Position numbers and translations under genes: made by a program. The notes beneath the pieces are model-generated. The model was not told the origin of the DNA. It did not search any database and worked only from the letters and a program-made list of their open reading frames with translations. DNA of 64,000 bases from Microglena sp. YARC (taxonomy: Eukaryota; Chlorophyta; Chlorophyceae; Chlamydomonadales; Chlamydomonadaceae): contig CM039463.1 in assembly GCA_022414725.1 (NCBI GenBank), forward strand, positions 91,816,616 through 91,880,615, in the 5' to 3' direction. This document shows, one piece after another, positions 37,201 through 45,543 of the stretch (within the stretch, counting starts at the first letter, position 1; each line of letters opens with the position of its first letter).

Positions 37201-39204
37201 ACACTGCAAGCCCCTGCCTGCCCTTGCTGGTAGGTCGACACTGCAAGCCCCTGCCTGCCCTTGCTGGTAGGTTGACCTAGTCAATGTAGAGTAGGTTATC
37301 GACCTACTTATTACATAGATGTTGCAAACCAGTCAATAAAGATGTTTACCTAGTCAATGCAGACACTGTAAGACACAGCCTGCTCTGGTAGGTTCAACAT
37401 GCCTTTTTTTATGCTGTGTCCTCAAGTACACCCTTGCCTGAAGGGGGGTACTACTGTGCGTAGGTAACGGAAATATTATAACGTATGATATCATGACATC
37501 ATATGATATCACATGATGCTGGCAGTCTGACTAGGCTAACGTTACCATTTGTATACAATATCATATGATGCAGTTTGTATGATATCATATGATGCCGGCA
37601 GTCTGACTAGGCTAACGTTACCATTTATATACAATATCATATGATGCATATTCCCTTACCTGCCCATCCCTCCCTGCAAGGAGGGCTGAAAAACAACTAA
37701 ACAACTTAACAGCTAAGCAAAACTCCCACTGACCATAGGCATCCATTTGGTATAGGAGGAAGCTGACTACCATGGCGTTGAAGGCGCCTCCATCGGACTG
37801 AGCAACGCACAGCCCTTGAAGCAATCTCCTGCCCTGCCCATCCAACCTTCCAGAGAGAGCTGTAACACAACTAAACAACTAAACAAAACTCCCACTGACC
37901 ATAGGCATCCAGCCTGTGAAGGAGGAAGCTGATAACGGTGGCGTTGAAGGCACCTTCAACGGTCTGAGCAACGCACAACCCTTCAATCACCCCCCTGCCC
38001 TGCCCATCCAACCCTGCAAGGAGGCTGTAAAACAACTAAACAGCAAAACAAAACTCCCACCAACCACAGGCATCCAGCAGGTGAAGGAGGAAGCTGACTA
38101 CCGTGGCGTTCAAGGCACCTCCAACAGTCTGAGCAACGCACAACCCTTCAATCACCGACCTGATCTGCCCATCCAACCCTACAAAGAGGGCTGTAACCTC
38201 TACAAAGAGGGCTGTAAAACGATTAACAACAAAACAAAACTCCCACCAACCACAGGCATCCAGCCCGTGAAGGAGGAAGCTGACTACCGTGGCGTTGAAG
38301 GCGCCTCCAACGGTCTGAGCAACGCACAACCCTTCAAGCAGCCTCCTGCCCTGCCCATCCAACCCTGCAAGGAGGGCTGTGCCCGCGCCCATCACATAGA
38401 CCCGGAAGGGAGGGTATCACATGGGCCCTCTCATGGCCTGGGCTTCACCAGCAACAAGGGCTTCTGGATCCCTGAACTGTCCGACATGAATAAAAAGAGC
38501 ATACGGCCCGACTCCATCGCTAAGCCGGAAGCAATTGCAGGAGACAGCCAGGCTATCATCGCTCCAGCTCGCCCCAAGGGAGGAAAGATCAAAGGTAAGA
38601 TGGCTGGCATGGGAGCATGATGCACATCATCACAGTCATAACTGCTTGTGCTTGAAACTAGGGTGGGTGGCTGAGGGGTGGGGGGGGCACAAGCAAGCGC
38701 AGGAGACAGCCAGGCCATCATGGCTTCAGCTCGCCCCAAGGGAGGATAGATCAAAGGTAAGATGGCTGGCATGGGAGCATGATGCATGTCATCACATTCA
38801 TAACTGCTTGTGCTAGAAACCAGGGGTGTGTGTGTTGGGGGGGGGGGGGGGGGGGGGGGGGGCACAAGCAAGCGCAGAAGACAGCCAGGCCATCATGGCT
38901 TCTGCTCGCCCCAAGGGGGAAAAGATCAAAGGTAAGATGGCTGACGTAGGTAGCATGATGCATGTCATCACATTCATAACTGCTTGTGCTACAAACCGGG
39001 GTGGGTGGCTTGGGTAGGGGGGGGAGGGAGGGGGGGGCAAGGGCATAAGCAAGGGCAGGAGACAGCCAGGCCATCATGGCTCCAGTTTGCCTAAGGGTGG
39101 CAAGCTCAGAAGTGGTGTTCATGGGAGCATAATACACATTGTCACATTCTTAACTTGTGTATGAGAGCACTCCATGTGCTGTGTACCTCACCTCACACAG
39201 TAAC

Positions 39205-39253
<49 letters not shown>

Positions 39254-42200
39254 TCTGACTCTCGATCTGTTTCCTTGCAGGGCGGAAGAGCACAGGCTCT
39301 ACCACCAGCAAGGCCCTCCTCCCCTCAGGACCCCCTCCCTTCGCTGAGCTCCTAGCCCTACCTGACGACACTCCAAACGAGGTGCTGGTGACATGCAACG
39401 GTAGGCATGCAACACTCTTGCTGCGCACCCAGATCATTGTGTATGACGGGAGCCACATGGCGCCCTCTCGTTTCGAGGGCATCTGTGGGAAGGGGGATGC
39501 GAAGAAGTGGAAGGGGAGCCTATGGTTTGAGACAGAAGACGGAAGCCCAGTGTGCATGATGCAGGATTACCTGAACGTGCGTAGCCTGGATCGTGCTAGA
39601 CTCGCCAAGTATGCTGCCAATGCAGCTGCTGTGGATGCTTACCAGGAGTGGCAGCAGGCTTTTGGTGAGCCTGATCACGGAGAGGAGATGGCCCTAGATG
39701 AGGAGGGACCAGACAAGGAGGGCGACAAGGCTGGCAGTGGGAATGAGTCTGAAGGTGATAAGCCCTTGGAGGGTATGGTTGAGGAGACAGCACAGGGGGA
39801 AGAAGGTCCAGCTAGCGCTGCCACTCAGGCTGCTGATGGTCCTGAGAGAGCTAGACAGGCGGGGGCCGCAAGTGCAAGTGCTGTAGAGACAGACGGGGAG
39901 GCAGCCGCAGCCGGCAGCCCCACCCAGGCTGACACCAACACACCCACGCCGCAGGGCGCAGACCGCAATGCTGCAGCTACCGCCAACACACCCCAGGCTG
40001 GGGACACTGACAAGGACCAAGGTCCAGCTACCAGTGCCGCCCAGGCTGACGTCACAGCTGCCGCCAACACACCACAGGCTGGGGACGCCGTTGCCGCTCC
40101 TGGCAGCAGCACCCCTGCTCAGGCAGCCAAACAAGCTAAGGAGCCCACCCTCCCCTGTATCCTACGGCTCAACCCAATGGAGCTGGCTGGCGTGCATCGA
40201 GCCATGGCGCCCAACGTCAACTTGGAGGATTTCACAGGCTTTGGAGAGTCGTCCAACCCGGCTGATGAAGGATTTGAATGCTTGCCGTCCAACAGCTCGT
40301 GGGAACAGCCCGAAGCTTGTGTGGGCCACTGCTGCAGGTGTGTGCTTGATTGGATAGATGAGCGGAATGATGGGGAGAGGGGGGGGGGTCAAGTGTTGAG
40401 CACTGGGTTGTAGGAGGGATTTGAATGCTTGTCGCCTAACAGCTCGTGGGAACAGCCTGAGGCAAGTGAGGGCCACTGCTGCAGGTGTAGATCGGGTAGA
40501 TGAGCAGAAGGGGGAAAGAGGGGGGGTGTGGGTGTGGGTGGGGTGGGGGGTGGGGGGTTAAGCACTGGGTCGTAGAAGAGATTTGAATGCTCGCCCCCCG
40601 AAGCATGTGTGGGCCACTGCTTCTGGTGTGTGCTTGGTCAGGCAGATAAACAGGAAGGGGGGAATAATGCGTTGAGAACTGCCTCATCAGCTCAGACACA
40701 AACATGCACATACCCATGCACACACACATGCTCATGCACATGCACACTCAGAGCCACACGGCGGCAAAGACTGCATGCGCCTGCTTGTGTAGGTGCATGT
40801 TGGCTGCTGAGTGTGCAATCTGTAAGGGGGGGAGGGGTATGGGGTTGTAGTTGGGAGGTATGGGGTTGGGAGAGGTATGGGGTTGTGGTTGGGAGAGCCA
40901 CACACCGTACGCAAATTGACCCTTTGCCCTTCATCCTGTGCCCAGGGTGTATTGGCCCGAGGACTTCGCCTGGTACGCCGCTGATGTGATAGCATACGAC
41001 GCCGCACACGCCGATTCCGAAGGCAAGCCACGCCACCGGCTGTGGTACCACCTGGACGAGGAGGGCGAGTGGATAGACCTGGCAGAGGAAGAGAAAGAGG
41101 GGAGAGTGAGGTGGCTACCACTAGTGGATGCCTCCCTGTGGCCGCCCCCCCCTCAGGTGTTGCCTTCTGCCCCAGCGTCCACAGCTCCCACGGCTGCGGC
41201 ACCAAGCGCAGGTATCGGTGCAGGAGCAGCACAAGCCGCAGCAGGGGGAGAGCCTGGGGCACTCACTGAGTTTGGAGTGCTTGGTGTCAGCCTTGCCCGA
41301 GTAGGGGCAGCGGTTCTAGGGGACGGCAACACAAGGGAGGCAGGCGTAAGCATGGGAGCTGTCAGCGCCCCCATGCAAGTGGATGGGGCAGTACCTTCAG
41401 CCACCACCTTAACACATTCAGCTACAACCTTACCACATTCAGCCACCGCCTTCCCACATTCAGCTACCACCTTGCCAGCTGCTGCACCGGCAGCACCATC
41501 CTCACATGTACCAACCACCTCAACTCCACCTGATGCCAACGGCGGCTGCCTGATGGACGTCAACGGGAACAGGGCGACAATGGCAGGAGCCAGGGCACCT
41601 GCCACCACACAAGCATCCATCCCGCAGCAGGTTAGCGGCCCCATGGACGCTGACGGGAACCGGACGATAGTGACAGAAGCTAGAGCACTCGCCACCACAC
41701 AAGCATCCATACCACAGCAGGTTAGTCCCCGTATTTATAGATGGGTTGCAGGAGTTACAGGAGTTATTAGTAGGGTATTAATAGATGGGTTACAGGAGTT
41801 ATTAGTAGGGTATCAACAGATGGGTTACAGGAGTTACAGGAGTTATTAATAGGGTATCAACAGATGGGTTACAGGAGTTGGCTGTCTCACTGAATGCTGT
41901 ATATGTAGGGACCGGTATATCATATGATGGCCAAAGCCGAGTATGATATTGTATATAAATGGTAACTCTAGCCTAGTGAGACTGCCGGCATCATATTGTC
42001 ATTCCCTAATTATACGATTCACCAAGTCCCTTATAGCGAATCAATTGGTGTAGTGGTACACCAAGTCACTTTGAGGGTGTAGGGTCGGGGGTTGGATTTC
42101 CCCGACCCTGCGGTCGCCCTAAGTGTTGCAGGTCATTGTCAACCGCGATGGTAGCTTGTCCAGTTGAGATAGAAGACCGCTCTTTACCCGCGCACGACGG

Positions 42201-45200
42201 GTTCCCTTAATTCCAAGCCCCACTAGGCGTTATCATTATATGATTCACCAGCATTTTGAATGTCGTCCTGACCTTGATGTAAAAATAAGAATCGTGAATT
42301 AGGCTTTCAGTCCGGAGCAGGAGCAGGAGGCAGGAGCAGGCCTGCGGAGCGCGCAGGAGTAGACCTGATGAGCAGTGGGCAAGAGCAGTAGGCAGGAGTA
42401 GGCCTGAGGAGCAGTAGGCAGGAGCAGGTCCGAGGAACAGGAAGCAGGTCTGATTATGCCCTTGGGTGAAAAAGTCACCTGCCTTGTTAATCCGCCTAAT
42501 TCATTTCTTCTCTTTAGTTTAGTTTAACTTCGTGCTTGCCTTGGGTTTGAGGATTAATTCAGCACCCCACCCCCCCACACACACCCCACACCCCACACGC
42601 ACATCCACACCCCCCACACACAACCCGGACCTCGCAAACATCCCCCCGCCCACCCACACACACCACACACACACCACACACATATCACCCCCCAGCAGGC
42701 CCCGGCACAGGAAGCAGGGCAGCGGGGTGCAGCTGGTGCCAAGCCAAACGCTGGCGATCCAGCCCCTGGAGGGGGTCCACCTGAGGCAGCGCCTGACGCA
42801 GCAATGGCTGAAGCCATGCTGGCAGAACACACACCAGTGCCAGCAGCACCCACAGCCTTGGCAGCAGCACTGGCTGAAGCTGAAGCGGCAGCGCCCGCAT
42901 CTGTGCCGGCAGATGCAGACGCAGAGGCAGATCCTGCGACAGAATTTCAGGAGGCAGCACCAGCACCACCGGTCAAAGAGAACCCTGGTCGCTTGGACAT
43001 TGTGTGCAATGGCTTGGAGGCGGTTATGGACACCAATGCGCTGGAAGTGATCATGGATGGGCGTAGGATGACACCCACTGAGCTCGAGCGCCTGGCGGGC
43101 AAAGGCTCCTCTAAGAAGTGGAAGGTGAGCCTGTCTGCTTCAATGTTTTTTTCTGGCGATGAGTCACCACTGCGTCGCAATGCCGTCGTCGCATGGCGAC
43201 GCATGAACCCGCCAACCCCCCTGGGCTTCTCGCTTTGTGGAAGGTGAGCCTGTCTGCTTCACTGTTATTTTCTGAAGACGATCCGAGACCATCCTTCCCC
43301 TCTCTCGCGCATAAACCCTGAAGCCATTGATCTCCCTCCCTTGCGCTCTCCCTCTCTCCCCCTCCCGCCCTCCTGCCCTCTCGCTGTACCCCTCTCTATC
43401 TATCTATATATATATATCACTCTCTCGATTGTTTGATGCATTCATAACGGCTCAACGCCCTCATGCGCAGGTGTCCCTTCGCGTCCGCAAAGCAGATGGC
43501 AGCCCAGGCATGACTCTCCTCGACTGGCTGGTCGACTACGGGCTGGAGGCCCCCCGCTCCCATCGCAACCCAGGTGCGTATGTTGTTACACTCCAGGGGT
43601 AGCCAAATAGGCCAAAGGGACTTGCCCAACCCTATCATCACCCAATCTTCCTTGTGCATGTGAATGTTGTTTCAGTCTAAGTGTAGCCAAATAGGCTCAA
43701 GGGACTTGCCCAACCCTATTATCACCCAATCATCCTTGTGCATGTGACTGTTGTTACAGTCCAGGGGTATCCAAGAACGCTCAAGGGACTTGCCCAACCA
43801 TGATACCAGGAGGGGCTAAAACGGAAAAATCTACAAGTGAACCGAACCCCAAACAGTTGTTTTGCCGACTGGGGGCCTGAGTTAGTGCCACTGTGCTAAT
43901 TTATTCTTGTGACTTTTTTATTTTGCCCATGTGCTACTTGAACTAGAACTTGGTTGCATGGCTCCAGCAACGTGGCCGCTCGACGTCTTCTTTTACCACG
44001 AAAATGTCAACGTAAACAAATTGTTTTGTTTGCCCAGGTGCTACTTCACCCCAGCAGCTGGACTTCATGCGCCGACGCCAGAACGCCTCCCTCTTTCGCC
44101 AACGAGACTCAGGCAGCTACCGAGCCCTGGCCAACGGCGGCGGCGTCGCCGTTGGCAGTGTCGGCGTCAGCGGGGGCGGCGGCGGCGGCGGGGGGGGCGG
44201 CAGCTACGGGAGAAGCGAGGGCAATGGTGGTACCAAGTCCCACCGCCCCGGCTGCTTGTGCATCGTGTGCAAGCAGGGGAGGAGGTCAGACCGCGGTGGT
44301 GGTGGAGGTAGCTCCACTATCGTTGCTAGCTCAGGGGGAGGCTCCCGCGGCACTGCCGTCAGCAAGCAGCGCTTCCCTAGAGTGCGCTATGGGAAGAGGG
44401 CCTATGTGTCGGCGGTGCCGCAGCTGGTACGGGGTCTTAGTCGCCACCCCTTCTGGTCCATCCCTGTCTCGCGAACGTGCTCAGCTCTAGAGTGGGCTCA
44501 GACCCAGGGCTGTAGCGTGGAGGACTTGAACAAGCCTGCGAGTGAGAACCCCCCCGAGGATGGGGAAGAGGAGGGGGCAGCTGCTGCTACGGAGTGCGAC
44601 GGCGCAGAGGCTCGGGTGGTTGGTACTTCAGGCTTGAGTTTAGGTGCCCCCGTGGAGGCCAGTGGCAGTGGGGCGGCGCCGGCAGGGAAGGAGGAGGGCA
44701 CAGAGGCGGTGGCGGTGAAGGAGGGGGGCACTGAGGCGGTGGTGGTGAAGGGGGAGAGCACGGCAGAGAAGGAGGAGACAAAGGCGCTTCTGCTGCGAAA
44801 GCCAGTCACGTGGCGAGAGAGACTGAAGCAGTGCGGCATCACTCATCTAGATAGGATTGTCTTCGGCAAGTCAGGTACGTGCTCAGGACCCCCAAAACGA
44901 CCCCAACATTCCCAAACACCCCCGAAAACACCTCAACAGCCCCCAACATTCCCGGATCACCATCAACACCCCCAGCATCCCCAAAACGCCCCCAAAAACA
45001 CCCTCAACACCCCCAACATTCCCAAAACGCCCCCTAAACACCCTCGACACCCCCCAACATTTCCAAAACGCCCTTAAAACACCCTGAACACCCCCAGCAT
45101 TCCCAAACATACCCAAAACACCCTAAACACCCCAAACATCCCCAACATTACCAAAACACCCTCAAAACACCCGAAACAACCCCGACATACCCAAAACACC

Positions 45201-45501
45201 GCTGAAACACCCTCAACACCCCCTATATTCCCAACATTCCTTTAGCACCCCCAAAACAACCCCGACACCCCCAACATTTCCATCAACCCCGAAACAACCC
45301 CAACATTCCCAAAACTCCCCCAAAACACCCCAAAACCCCCTCAACATTCCCAAAACAACCCCAAAACTCATCATTTAACACGCATGCTGTATGCAGCATC
45401 TTCAAGAGCACCCTGGAGCAGAAATCTCCTCCGCACAAGCACTTTCCTAACCTCCCCCACTCCACTCCGCCTCCACACACACCCTCCGTCCCTGACCCCC
45501 C

Positions 45502-45543
<42 letters not shown>

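Noticed and set aside
34785..37241. Minus-strand frames with repeated [20 protein letters not shown]
   Set aside because: An open-frame artefact of a 120-bp period (a multiple of three) on the strand opposite the methyltransferase gene.
34840..37325. CRISPR-like alternation of repeat and spacer
   Set aside because: The spacers are identical from unit to unit and the repeat is a copy of the adjacent exon end and donor. It is a tandem array in a eukaryotic intron.
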